In this document: positions 8,271 through 16,599 of the stretch, in pieces
How the letters are laid out: every line of letters starts with the position of its first letter
How positions within the stretch are numbered: position 1 is the first letter of the stretch
From: JAFGJQ01 sp964586145
GTDB taxonomy: Bacteria > Planctomycetota > Phycisphaerae > UBA1845
Assembly (NCBI GenBank): GCA_964586145.1
Contig: CAZPHH010000002.1
Span: forward strand, 1-64,000
Length of the DNA: 64,000 bases
Direction of reading: 5' to 3'
Program-made: the position numbers and the translations under genes
Notes under the pieces: generated by a model
What the model was told of the DNA's origin: nothing
Seen by the model: the letters and a program-made list of their open reading frames with translations, nothing else
The model's database searches: none

Positions 8271-9800
8271 TCAGTCTGCGTACAGCGCCTGCAACGCTGC
8301 GTAGTCCTCCAGGTCCACGTCGTCGTCCCCGTCGAAGTCAAACGTCGTCGTGCAAGCCACCCGGTGGATGCCGGAAACGGGCGACGGGGCCTGCTCCGGG
8401 CCGGCCATGCAGTCGCCGAACGCCGCGATGTCCGCATCGTCCACCACGTGGTCGCCGGTGATGTCCCCGCGGACGCCCCGCACGAACCACCGGACATAGT
8501 CAATCCGGTGGTACTGCGGAAACACCGTGGTCCCGTCCGGGTTGCCCGGCCACGTGCCGCCCACCGCGGTGTTCAGAATGAGGTAGAACGGCTGGGTCGG
8601 GACCTGCGTCTGGCTGGTGAAACGCACCTGGCCGTCCACGTACCAGTCAAGCCGTCCGGGCTGCCATTCCAGGCCGAAGGTGTGATAGTCGGCGGCGAAC
8701 ACCGGGCCGATGTACACGCCGCCGTCGCTCTGCACGTCGGGCCAGGTGCCCCAGTGATGCGTCATGTACACGGCCTGCGGGGCGTGTCCGAGCATCTCCA
8801 TGATGTCGATTTCGGGCGGCCAGGCGCCGGAGGACGGCAGCATCCAGTGCGCCGGCCACATGCCCTGCGTCCACGGCAGGATCGCCCGGACTTCGATGCG
8901 GCCGAACGTGTGGGCGAAGCGATTCCGCGTCTCCACAAGCCCGGACGTGTAGTCGTACCGCCCCCAGTTTCCGTTGGAGTCGAAACCCCAGTACGTCCGC
9001 TGCCGACTCCGCAGGACAAGATTGCCGTTCTCCACGTATACCTCGTCCGGTGCGTAGTACTGAAGCTCGTTGTTCTTGATCAGATGCAGGTCTTCGATCC
9101 GCCATTTGCCGGGATCGACGGCCGGATTCTCGAATTCGTCGTGCCAGAGAAGCCGCCATGCGTCCAGCACGGGTGGTTCACCATCGGCCGAGAATGAGAC
9201 GTCGTCGATGAGCGCTGCGCCCGCCGCGTCGCCTTCCTGCGTGAACACGAACGCGATGCGCGCCTCCACGGCATCTGTTGGCGCCGTGGCCTGCACGGAG
9301 CGGCCGAGCCAGGTGTTGGACGGCGAAGCGCTGTCGAGCGCGGGCAGAACGGTTTCACCGAGGAAATCGGACGATCCCCAGACGCCGCCGACCACCCGGT
9401 AGAACTCGATCTTCACAGCCAGTTGATTCGCGCCCGCCAACGCATCTCCGGCGTTATGGCGAACGTAGCACTCCGCCGTCCACACCTGGCCCGGCGTCGC
9501 GGGCAGGCTTTGGTAGATTCCCGACCAGTTCGTGACGCCGCTGAAGGCGCCGAACACCTTCGCCACGTGCGTGCCCGATCGCGGCGTGATCGGGGCGGCC
9601 AGCACGTTCGGGATGACGTTGTTGAAGGCCGTCCAGGAGGCCAGCGAGCCCCCGCCGTCCTCGAAGCCGGGGTTCTGCAGGGCTGCCGGGGCTTCCGACG
9701 CCGCCCAGAAGACCACGCACAGGGCCGCCGTGGTCCACCGCAGAAGACCGGACGTCCCGCGACGCGTTCTCGCAATCCACAGATGGTCCCGGTGAGACAT
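8271..9800 (-). CDS. Family 16 glycoside hydrolase (beta-1,3-glucanase type) with dockerin
   Basis: A 509-residue secreted enzyme. Residues about 15-35 are a signal peptide after a long basic leader. Residues about 37-195 are a carbohydrate-binding-like beta-sandwich (LQNPGFEDG, SGTHVAKVFGAFSG). The GH16 domain follows, with the catalytic EIDIME motif: nucleophile Glu330, Asp332 and acid/base Glu335. LLWHDEFE and LILNTAVGG are also typical of bacterial laminarinases. The last 60 residues hold dockerin loops (DITGDHVVDDADIAAF, DFDGDDDVDLEDY). The family cleaves beta-1,3(4)-glucans, or agar and carrageenan in other subgroups; laminarin is the most likely substrate, by inference. The ATG at 9800 is only 8 nt from the assembly gap, so its ribosome binding site is not visible and an earlier start cannot be excluded. 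Confidence 0.92.
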   Translation of the reverse strand: MSHRDHLWIARTRRGTSGLLRWTTAALCVVFWAASEAPAALQNPGFEDGGGSLASWTAFNNVIPNVLAAPITPRSGTHVAKVFGAFSGVTNWSGIYQSLPATPGQVWTAECYVRHNAGDALAGANQLAVKIEFYRVVGGVWGSSDFLGETVLPALDSASPSNTWLGRSVQATAPTDAVEARIAFVFTQEGDAAGAALIDDVSFSADGEPPVLDAWRLLWHDEFENPAVDPGKWRIEDLHLIKNNELQYYAPDEVYVENGNLVLRSRQRTYWGFDSNGNWGRYDYTSGLVETRNRFAHTFGRIEVRAILPWTQGMWPAHWMLPSSGAWPPEIDIMEMLGHAPQAVYMTHHWGTWPDVQSDGGVYIGPVFAADYHTFGLEWQPGRLDWYVDGQVRFTSQTQVPTQPFYLILNTAVGGTWPGNPDGTTVFPQYHRIDYVRWFVRGVRGDITGDHVVDDADIAAFGDCMAGPEQAPSPVSGIHRVACTTTFDFDGDDDVDLEDYAALQALYAD

Positions 9801-9807
9801 CACGTGA

Positions 9808-9907
9808 NNNNNNNNNNNNNNNNNNNNNNNNNNNNNNNNNNNNNNNNNNNNNNNNNNNNNNNNNNNNNNNNNNNNNNNNNNNNNNNNNNNNNNNNNNNNN
9901 NNNNNNN
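9808..9907. other. Assembly gap of exactly 100 N
   Basis: One hundred consecutive N, the usual placeholder for a scaffold join of unknown length. It removes the 3' end of the PEP-CTERM gene and the leader of the GH16 gene. Adjacency across it is therefore not proven. Confidence 0.99.
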
Positions 9908-10554
9908 GCCAGCAGGGCCAGGGCGCCCGGTTCGGGAATCGTGCCGTACACCACGTTGCCCGCCAGGGCGATGTCCGAGGGCCACACGTTGGCGCCGACG
10001 TTCTGGAACCCGTACTGCACGTGACGACCCAGGTCGGGCTCCAAGGCCAGGCTGATGCTGAAGGGACCCGGAACGGCCGGTATGATCGTCTGGTTGAACG
10101 ACGAGTAGTCGGGCGCAAAGTCCTTGATGAAGATATACGCTTCACGCCCGGCCACGAACGTGTTGGACAGGACGTCGCCCTCGAAGGTCATGGTCTGGCC
10201 GGCCAGCGCGTCGTCGTCCATCTGGATGTACAGGTTGGCTTCTACGAGTTTGTTGCCTTCCGCACCGGGGCCGCCGGTTCCGTTCTTGTACCAGAACGCG
10301 TCGCCGGTTCCGATGGGCGTAGCCCTGAACGTCACCTTGTTGTTGGGATCGTCAAAGTTGGCAACCAGATCGGGTACACCCCACGCGCTGCCAAAGACAT
10401 ACGCACCACCGTTTTCGGGCAACTCGAAGACGTTCACATAGCCCAGCCAGGGTTCCGTCGATTGGCCTACGTTCACCGTGAAGTCGGCTGCGGCCGGGCA
10501 CACCAGCAGTCCGACCATCAAGACGGGCATGAGAGCACAAAGTCTACGCTGCAT
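9908..10554 (-). CDS. PEP-CTERM sorted exported protein (3' end lost in gap)
   Basis: About 215 residues are visible. The start is ATG 10554, with a GGAAGGAAG ribosome binding site just upstream. Residues 1-23 are a signal peptide (VLMVGLLVCPAAA). The middle is a beta-rich domain without a recognised family, containing YIQMDDDALAGQTMTFEGDV. The last visible residues, GTIPEPGALALL, begin a PEP-CTERM tail: the PEP motif and the start of the membrane helix that an exosortase would process. The final basic residues lie in the gap. The protein should be exported and sorted to the surface or extracellular matrix. It follows the prepilin-like gene by about 135 nt. Confidence 0.85.
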
Positions 10555-10609
10555 TTTACTTCCTTCCTTTCGAGAGAGACCGGGCCGGTGCGGCCCCAAC
10601 CACTTTCCC

Positions 10610-10633
10610 GGAGCGGGCTCCCGCGCCCGCTCC
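10610..10633 (-). terminator. GC hairpin after the prepilin-like gene
   Basis: GGAGCGGGC at 10610-10618 pairs with GCCCGCTCC at 10625-10633 around a 6-nt loop. It lies 55 nt past the stop of the prepilin-like gene and upstream of the PEP-CTERM gene. No T-run follows, so termination strength is uncertain. Confidence 0.5.
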
Positions 10634-10688
10634 CATGTTCACCTTCTCTCTCACCGCCCTCCGAATCTCCGTCGGGGTTACCGGCGGG

Positions 10689-11777
10689 CTAGAACCCGCG
10701 CGGATTGTACGGCGACACCCGCACCCGCGGGCTGTACCGTGACGGAAGCGCTTCGCCTCCCCCCTGACTCCGATACTCTACTGGCCGAACGGACTCCCCG
10801 TGCATGTCCGCAAACAGCACGTTCAGCCGGCCCCCCTGGTGCCGGCGGTTGGGCATACGCGTGCGGAAGAACTGCTGGAAATCCCCCAGATACGGACCCT
10901 GCGCCTTGGCGCTGATGATCAGGTTCGCAAACTCGCCGCTGGTCGCGGCCGTATCCGAGTCGGCCCCCGCCTCGAAGACCAGCCCGACCCGTCCGGGGTC
11001 GAACACCTTGTCCAGCGTCCCTCGAAGTCGCCAGCCCACGTTGTATCCCGGGTCGCTCGGTGCGTAGGCGTACTCCCCGAGCCTCGGCTGCCATCCGCTG
11101 CCCGTCTGGACCGCACGCCAGCATGCCGGGAATGGCCCGCTCTCCTCCACTTCCACGCCGCAGATGTCCTCGTTGATTCCGTAGCTGAGCAGCCCCCAGT
11201 ATGACATGCCGCTGACGGCACCGATGGGATTGGCCGGGTCCCCCGATCCCTTCAACCCGTTGTTGGATGCGCTTTTGTATCGTGGGTAGAAGGGCGTTGA
11301 TATCTGGACCTTGTCCGCCGGACAGACCATCACCTTGAAATCATCCTTGATGAATTCCTTCTTGTTTCGGGCGTCGGTGAAGGTTGTGGCCCGCACGCCC
11401 CAGTCCCAGTTGTTGCGATACTTGAAGCCCGCCGCCTGACCCAGGGCCACCGGCCAGGCCAGCAGCTCTCGCTGGGTCCCGTAGGCAAACCGGTTGCGGT
11501 CCGAGTCGGCCGTGTTCACCCCGATCTCGTCCGTCGCCAGTTGGAATCGGCCGTCCCGATCGCTGGCGAACACCGTCGCCGCCTGCGCGAGGCCCCGGGC
11601 GTTGGAGAGGCACTTCAGCAGCTTCGCCTGCTCACGGGCTCGACTGAGGGACGGGAGCAGAATGGACAGGAGCAGGGCGATGATGGAGACGACCACCAGC
11701 AGCTCGATCAGCGTGAATCCCACGCGCGGCGAGCGGTGCGATACAGGGCGAAAACGACGTGCATATTCGCGACACAT
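10689..11777 (-). CDS. Prepilin-like protein with H-X10-D C-terminal motif (copy 2)
   Basis: A 362-residue paralogue of the protein at 2118-3227. It has a short basic leader, then a type IV prepilin helix at about residues 19-43 (GFTLIELLVVVSIIALLL). Near the C-terminus is RRHQGGRLNVLFADMHG, where ten residues rather than nine separate His and Asp and Met replaces the usual Gly. AAAGGAGG lies 7 nt before ATG 11777, a strong ribosome binding site. The gene begins only 13 nt after the lacI stop, so the two are almost certainly cotranscribed. The protein is probably processed by prepilin peptidase and displayed outside the inner membrane. Its function is unknown; such proteins are strongly expanded in Planctomycetota, here beside sugar-degradation genes. 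Confidence 0.87.
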   Translation of the reverse strand: MCREYARRFRPVSHRSPRVGFTLIELLVVVSIIALLLSILLPSLSRAREQAKLLKCLSNARGLAQAATVFASDRDGRFQLATDEIGVNTADSDRNRFAYGTQRELLAWPVALGQAAGFKYRNNWDWGVRATTFTDARNKKEFIKDDFKVMVCPADKVQISTPFYPRYKSASNNGLKGSGDPANPIGAVSGMSYWGLLSYGINEDICGVEVEESGPFPACWRAVQTGSGWQPRLGEYAYAPSDPGYNVGWRLRGTLDKVFDPGRVGLVFEAGADSDTAATSGEFANLIISAKAQGPYLGDFQQFFRTRMPNRRHQGGRLNVLFADMHGESVRPVEYRSQGGGEALPSRYSPRVRVSPYNPRGF

Positions 11778-11790
11778 GCCAGGGCCTCCT

Positions 11791-12909
11791 TTACTGATGC
11801 TCCTGTTCCAGATGGCGAAGGGTCAGAGGGGAAGGGGGATCCAGTCGCCGCGTATCGACTTCGACGGGGCCGGGGGCCAATCCGAGGTCGGACGCCGGCC
11901 CCTGCAACCGACACACTGGCGGCGCACCCGTCGATCCGTTGGCCTCAAAGAAACTCGGCAGCGTTATCTGGAATCGCTCCATCTTCTTGCGAACCAACAT
12001 GCGGGTCAGACGCAGGGCCGCCTCGTGGCCGAGTTGAGCGGCGTCCTGACAGACGGCCGTCAGCGTCGGATAGACGCTGTGGCGGATATCGGAATCGTCG
12101 AACCCGACGACCGACAGGTCCTCGGGAATTTGAATGCCCAGTTCGTGCGCTTTGTTCACCGCCCCCACGGCAAGCATCGGATCGGCGAAAAACGCCGCCG
12201 TGGGCCGATTGGCCATGCGGCTGAGCATGGCCATGGCCGTTGCACCGCCGGACAGGTTTGCGGGGAAGCGCAGGACGAGCCGTTCGTCCACGGGCAGGCC
12301 ATGCCCGATCATCGCTTCGCGGTATCCTTCGAACCGATCCAGGTGGTCGCAATCCGGGATGACGTGCATCACCAGTGCAATCCGCCGGTGTCCGAGGGAG
12401 ATCAGGTACTCCACCGCTCGGATGCTGTCGGTCTTCGAGTCGCAATCGACGAAGCTCACGTTCTTCGACTCGAAGCGTTCGCTGATGACCACCATCGGGA
12501 AATTCTCATCCGCGATGGCCTGGCAGACGTGTCGTGATTCGCTCGTCGTCCGAAGCACGACTGCTCGGACGCCCTTGCGCATGAAGAACTGCGTGTAGGT
12601 CTCCTCCGCGCCCTTGTCCCGCTGCAGGTTGAGCAGCATCACGTCGAATCGGCTGGTATCCGCGCCCCGAACGATCCCCTCCAGCAACGCCGAATCATAG
12701 ACGGAAGAAATGGTCTGACGCCCCGCGTACGCAAAGGCGATGTTGTTCGTGACTCGCCGGCCCACCGTGGCGACGTACCCGGTGCGGTTGGCCACCGCCA
12801 GCACGATTTCCCGCGTTCTCGGGTTCACCGCCGGGTCATTGTTCAGCGCGCGGGATACCGTGCTGATCGAAACGCCGGCCTCTGCTGCGATGTGGCGCAC
12901 GGATGACAT
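11791..12909 (-). CDS. LacI-family transcriptional regulator
   Basis: A 372-residue DNA-binding sugar regulator. Residues 4-23 (VRHIAAEAGVSISTVSRALN) are the LacI helix-turn-helix, followed by the hinge-helix region NRTGYVATVGRR. The rest is the periplasmic-binding-protein-like sensor domain, with FPMVVISERF, VEYLISLGHRRIALV and SVVGFDDSDI. The C-terminal 40 residues extend beyond the usual family end. ATG 12909 is chosen because LacI proteins start a few residues before the helix-turn-helix, and AGGGA lies upstream. A longer frame reaches 12993 but would start inside the predicted -35. A promoter and a 13-bp palindrome lie directly upstream, suggesting autoregulation. The likely targets are the ABC operon behind it and the genes that follow it. 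Confidence 0.93.
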   Translation of the reverse strand: MSSVRHIAAEAGVSISTVSRALNNDPAVNPRTREIVLAVANRTGYVATVGRRVTNNIAFAYAGRQTISSVYDSALLEGIVRGADTSRFDVMLLNLQRDKGAEETYTQFFMRKGVRAVVLRTTSESRHVCQAIADENFPMVVISERFESKNVSFVDCDSKTDSIRAVEYLISLGHRRIALVMHVIPDCDHLDRFEGYREAMIGHGLPVDERLVLRFPANLSGGATAMAMLSRMANRPTAAFFADPMLAVGAVNKAHELGIQIPEDLSVVGFDDSDIRHSVYPTLTAVCQDAAQLGHEAALRLTRMLVRKKMERFQITLPSFFEANGSTGAPPVCRLQGPASDLGLAPGPVEVDTRRLDPPSPLTLRHLEQEHQ

Positions 12910-12945
12910 TTTGTACGTCCCTGGTTCGAGCGGAAGAACAGTCTC

Positions 12946-12958
12946 TGCAACTGTTGCA
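12946..12958. promoter_or_regulatory. Putative LacI-family operator TGCAACTGTTGCA
   Basis: A perfect 13-bp palindrome with a central T. It begins about 7 nt after the predicted -10 of lacI, so it would cover +1 to +13, a classical repression position. A 12-of-13 match lies at 16600-16612 upstream of the sugar ABC operon. Confidence 0.6.
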
Positions 12959-12964
12959 ATCATA

Positions 12965-12993
12965 AGGATAGCAACTTCGACATTATCGGTCAA
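12965..12993 (-). promoter_or_regulatory. Predicted sigma-70 promoter of lacI
   Basis: On the minus strand, TTGACC (12988-12993) is separated by exactly 17 bp from TATCCT (12965-12970). That is 5 of 6 at -35 and 4 of 6 at -10. The predicted start of transcription is near 12958, leaving a leader of about 49 nt. The region upstream to 13090 is AT-rich compared with the window. Confidence 0.65.
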
Positions 12994-13241
12994 GGGGGTA
13001 CGTCCAGAAAAACGACGAATTTCCTATCAGCCTGTCACGTCCGGCAGGCGTAGTTAACTATCTATCAATAAACATTTTATAGGATTTCTGCTGATTCTGT
13101 GACCAATGCGCGGGTCAAAAATTGGGGCATTCGGGCGTCCCTCCGGGACGTCGTCTGAACTCGTCACTCAGCGGGCGTGCGGCGGATTGTGTAACGGGTG
13201 TTTCTGCAATTTGGGCGAACACCGTGAAACGCGTTGCACCG

Positions 13242-14150
13242 TCAGCCCTTGAGGCCGGAGGTCGCAAGCCCCGGCAGGAAGAATCGCTGCGTGAGCGCGA
13301 ACAGAACCAGCAGCGGGGCCACCGTCAGCGTGGTGGCCGCCATCAACAGGTTCCACGGCGTGCCGCCGTGCTGCTGCATGTAGAACTGCAGCCCCAGGGC
13401 CAGCGTGAAGTTGTCCTGGTGGTGCAGGAAGACCAGCGGACCCAGAAAGTCGTTCCAGACGTACGTCAGATGAAAGACGGCCACGACAGCCAGGGCCGGG
13501 CGGGCGAGCGGCAGGATGATCCGCCAGAAGATTCCCCAGTGCGACAGCCCGTCGATTCGGGCCGCGTCCGACAGTTCTTCGGGGATCTGGAGGTAGAACT
13601 GGCGGAGCAGGAACACGTTGAAGGCGTTGGCAAACCAGGCCGGCACCCACAGCGGCTGCAACGTGCCGATCCAGCCAAACCACTTGAAGAGGAAATACGT
13701 GGGGACCATGATGGCCGGGAAGGGGACCATCATCGTGGCCAGGCAGATGGCGAAGAAGACTCCGCGTCCGCGCCAGCGCACTTTGGCAAAGCCGTAGGCC
13801 ACGATGGCACTGGAAAGCACCATGCCGGACACGCTCAGGACGGCCACGATCAGCGTATTCCGCAGGAATAGCGGGAAGTTCACGTTGTGGCTGGTCCAGA
13901 CGCCCTCGTAGCCGACGCGTTCGACGCCCTGCTCGTCCACGAACGTCGGTCGGCCCTCGTAGTAGTTTTCCCGGAAGTACTGGCCGGTTCGTTCCGGCTG
14001 CGCGGGAAGCAGTGAAACGCGGGCGGTCCCGACGTCCTCCAGGGGCTTGAGGCTGGTGCTGAGCATCCACAGAAGCGGGGCCGCAAACCCGAGCGACACC
14101 ATCACCACCGCGGCGAGATAGAGGATACGGGTTGCGGTCTGCGGCCTCAC
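13242..14150 (-). CDS. Sugar ABC transporter permease, MalG/LacG-like
   Basis: A 302-residue inner-membrane permease. It has an N-terminal membrane helix (LYLAAVVMVSLGFAAPLLWML), an exported loop of about 60 residues, then five further helices. The EAA loop that contacts the ATPase is clear: EELSDAARIDGLSHWGIFWR followed by ILPLARPAL. Together with the MalF-like partner 2 nt upstream it should form the channel for a carbohydrate taken up in binding-protein-bound form. No ATPase gene follows; a shared MsiK-type ATPase elsewhere in the genome would fit. Transcription probably continues from the two genes before it. Confidence 0.92.
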   Translation of the reverse strand: MRPQTATRILYLAAVVMVSLGFAAPLLWMLSTSLKPLEDVGTARVSLLPAQPERTGQYFRENYYEGRPTFVDEQGVERVGYEGVWTSHNVNFPLFLRNTLIVAVLSVSGMVLSSAIVAYGFAKVRWRGRGVFFAICLATMMVPFPAIMVPTYFLFKWFGWIGTLQPLWVPAWFANAFNVFLLRQFYLQIPEELSDAARIDGLSHWGIFWRIILPLARPALAVVAVFHLTYVWNDFLGPLVFLHHQDNFTLALGLQFYMQQHGGTPWNLLMAATTLTVAPLLVLFALTQRFFLPGLATSGLKG

Positions 14151-14152
14151 GC

Positions 14153-15052
14153 TCAGGCTCCGCGATAATGCACCCAGTGACGGCTGGACCGGAATGCGAC
14201 GGCCGTCAGGGCCAGGATGATGGCCAGTTGCACCCAGCTCAGGGCGCAGGCGTACCCGAATCGACGATACGCAAAGGCCTGGTCATAGACGTACATGGTG
14301 TAGAAATACGCGTTACGCTCCGGACCGCCGCCGGGGAACATGACATACGGCGCGGCGAAGATCTGCCAGACGAAGATCAGGCCGATCACGATGTTGAAGA
14401 ACATCGCGGGCGAGATCATCGGCAGCGTTACGTGCCACAGCCGCGACCAGGGGCCGGCGCCGTCGAGATGGGAGGCCTCGTACAGCTCTCGCGGTACGTC
14501 CTGCAGCCCGGCCAAGTACACGACCACCGTGTGCCCGATGCTCCAGAGCCCCAGGATCACCACGCTCGGCATGGCCCACGAGGCGTCGTTCAGCCAGGTC
14601 GGGCCGCTGATTCCCACCAGCCCCAGGGCGGAGTTGATCAGTCCGAAGCGCGCGTTGAACATCCAGGTCCAGATGATGCCGACGGCCACCAGCGGCAGCA
14701 GGCTCGGCGCGAAGACGATCGAGCGCCAGAGCGTCTGGCCGGGGATCGGCTGATTCAGCAGAAGGGCCAGGGCCACGCCGAGACCGGTCCCGATCGGCAG
14801 GGCCAGCGCAGCGTACACGGCCGTGTTCCGCAGCACCTTCCAGACAAGCGGATCGGCAAAGAGCCCTCGCCAGTGCTCCAGCCCGATGAAGACGGGACGG
14901 CGTATGCCGTCAAACTCGCAGAAGCTCAGCGCGCCCGACAGCACGATGGGCACCGCCACGAACACGGCGAAGCCGATCAGCCACGGGCTGATCCAGGCCA
15001 GCCCGCACGCGATGCTGTCGCGGGCGGCCGGATGCGCGGCGGTTCGCTTCAT
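14153..15052 (-). CDS. Sugar ABC transporter permease, MalF/LacF-like
   Basis: A 299-residue permease with six predicted membrane segments. The EAA loop reads PRELYEASHLDGAGPWSRLW followed by HVTLPMISP. The N-terminal helix lies at about residues 20-42 (SPWLIGFAVFVAVPIVLSG), with the SFCEFDG segment just after it, as in the UgpA/LacF group. ATG 15052 overlaps the stop of the binding-protein gene in an ATGA arrangement, so the genes are translationally coupled. A much longer open frame upstream lies within the binding-protein gene and is not real. Confidence 0.92.
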   Translation of the reverse strand: MKRTAAHPAARDSIACGLAWISPWLIGFAVFVAVPIVLSGALSFCEFDGIRRPVFIGLEHWRGLFADPLVWKVLRNTAVYAALALPIGTGLGVALALLLNQPIPGQTLWRSIVFAPSLLPLVAVGIIWTWMFNARFGLINSALGLVGISGPTWLNDASWAMPSVVILGLWSIGHTVVVYLAGLQDVPRELYEASHLDGAGPWSRLWHVTLPMISPAMFFNIVIGLIFVWQIFAAPYVMFPGGGPERNAYFYTMYVYDQAFAYRRFGYACALSWVQLAIILALTAVAFRSSRHWVHYRGA

Positions 15053-16536
15053 GGGTACTCCTGGCCGTAGCGGGCCTGCCTTCGTTTCGCCTGCTGCGTC
15101 AACACGTCCAGACGCACCTGAAGGGCCTCCAGCCGCTTGCGTGCCGGCACGTCGGTCATCCAGATGTCGCGGTAGGCGGCGCCGAATTCCGCGTTCAGCT
15201 CGGTCCAGTTCGGCAGCGGCGGCACGATCTGCGCTTCCGGGCCGCGGGCGAGCCGGTCGTGCACCTCGATGGCCGGGTTGGGATGCGTCTCCAGAAACGC
15301 CGGCGAGGGCTCGCGCAGCGGCGTGTTCTTGCAGTGCATCCAGCAGATCCACTCGATGGGCCGGAGGGGCGGCATGGGGTGTCGCTCCACGCCGGTTGCC
15401 GTGCGGATTTCGCAGTGGTCATAGCCGAGCCCGGCGCCGCCGTATCGCGACTGCACGCGGACGGGTTCGGCGGTGTAGAGCCACTCGATGAACGCCCAGG
15501 CTTCGTCGGCGTGCCGGGCGCCGCGCGGGATCACGAGCACGTCCTGTTCGCAGAAGGCGCGTTCCCGGCCGTCGACGGTCGGGAATGGGGCGACGCCGTA
15601 GCGAATGTCGGGCGCGAACTGCCGGATCGTGTTGGCGAACCAGGGGCCCTGGCGCATCATCGCGAGCTCGCCGGTCATAAAGGGATTTCTCGGCGAGGAG
15701 TAGTTGCTGAGGCTGCCTTCGAAGTTCAGGACGTCCTTGCGGCCGAACCGCGCCGTGTACGCCTGGACCCAGGCATAGGCGTCGAGGAAGGGGGGCGTGT
15801 CCACGCGAAAGCGCCCCTCGGCGGGGTCAAAGAGCCGCCCGCCGAACCAGATGGGCCAACTGTTCCAGAACCAGCCGATGGTGTCGGGGGACGCGGGTAA
15901 GTACGCCATCATTTCGAGTTTGCCGTCCCGGTCGCGGCGGTGGACGATGTCCGCGAACGCATCGAGTTCCGCGAGGGTGCGCGGCGCGGCTTCGGGGTCG
16001 AGTCCCGCGTTGCGCAACGGCTCAGCAAACTCGGCGAGGATGTCCCGGTTGTAGTAGAGGGCGATGGTGGCCGGCGTGACGGGCACGGCGTAGAGACGTC
16101 CGTGGTAGCGGCATGCGTGATCGAAGATGGGAATCAGCATGTCTCGCGTGATGCCGGAGCGGGCGGCCCGGTCGTCGAGCGCTTCGGACGCATCGGACGC
16201 GGCGAAGCTCACCACGTTTCGCTGCCACAGACCGGCCAGGTCGGGTGGATCGCCGCCGGAGGTCGCGATGAGGGTCTTGAGGTCGATGCCGGTGGTGGTG
16301 ACGTAGTCCACGTAGATGCTGGCGCGGCGGCCCTCGGTCTCATTGTAATGGGCCACCAGATCACGCATGGCCCGCCCCTCGAAATCGGTCCACTTCTCCC
16401 AGTACACGACCACCGTGCGATCCGCGGGCACGGAGGACACGGCGCGCGGGCCGAAGAGAACCAACCCGACGGCTGGAATTGCGAGAGCCGACACGGCCAG
16501 CACGCGCAGGACACGACCGATGCTTGTGTGGAACAT
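15049..16536 (-). CDS. Sugar ABC transporter solute-binding protein (family 1)
   Basis: A 495-residue extracellular solute-binding protein, first gene of the importer operon. Residues about 9-32 are a hydrophobic export signal (VLRVLAVSALAIPAVGLVLF) with no lipobox Cys, so it is either cleaved or stays as an N-terminal anchor. The family 1 fold is marked by VVVYWEKW at the start of the mature domain, GGDPPDLAGLW, LYAVPVTPATIALYYNRDIL, FMTGELAMMRQGPW and DVLVIPRGARHADEAWAFIEWL. At nearly 500 residues it is longer than the usual 420-450. ATG 16536 starts the signal peptide; a frame from 16644 adds 36 unconvincing residues. The substrate is probably an oligosaccharide from the locus enzymes, which is inference from context. 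Confidence 0.9.
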   Translation of the reverse strand: MFHTSIGRVLRVLAVSALAIPAVGLVLFGPRAVSSVPADRTVVVYWEKWTDFEGRAMRDLVAHYNETEGRRASIYVDYVTTTGIDLKTLIATSGGDPPDLAGLWQRNVVSFAASDASEALDDRAARSGITRDMLIPIFDHACRYHGRLYAVPVTPATIALYYNRDILAEFAEPLRNAGLDPEAAPRTLAELDAFADIVHRRDRDGKLEMMAYLPASPDTIGWFWNSWPIWFGGRLFDPAEGRFRVDTPPFLDAYAWVQAYTARFGRKDVLNFEGSLSNYSSPRNPFMTGELAMMRQGPWFANTIRQFAPDIRYGVAPFPTVDGRERAFCEQDVLVIPRGARHADEAWAFIEWLYTAEPVRVQSRYGGAGLGYDHCEIRTATGVERHPMPPLRPIEWICWMHCKNTPLREPSPAFLETHPNPAIEVHDRLARGPEAQIVPPLPNWTELNAEFGAAYRDIWMTDVPARKRLEALQVRLDVLTQQAKRRQARYGQEYP

Positions 16537-16547
16537 GCTGATTGGCC

Positions 16548-16577
16548 AGTATACAGAGCTGAGACCGGTCTCGGCAA
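16548..16577 (-). promoter_or_regulatory. Predicted promoter of the sugar ABC operon with internal palindrome
   Basis: On the minus strand TTGCCG (16572-16577) and TATACT (16548-16553) are 18 bp apart. The spacer contains the perfect 12-bp palindrome GAGACCGGTCTC at 16561-16572. The -10 matches 5 of 6, the -35 only 3 of 6. Transcription would start about 16541, close to ATG 16536, so either the leader is very short or the true start codon lies further in. Confidence 0.4.
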
Positions 16578-16599
16578 CGCGAGCTCGGCGCGTTGGCGA

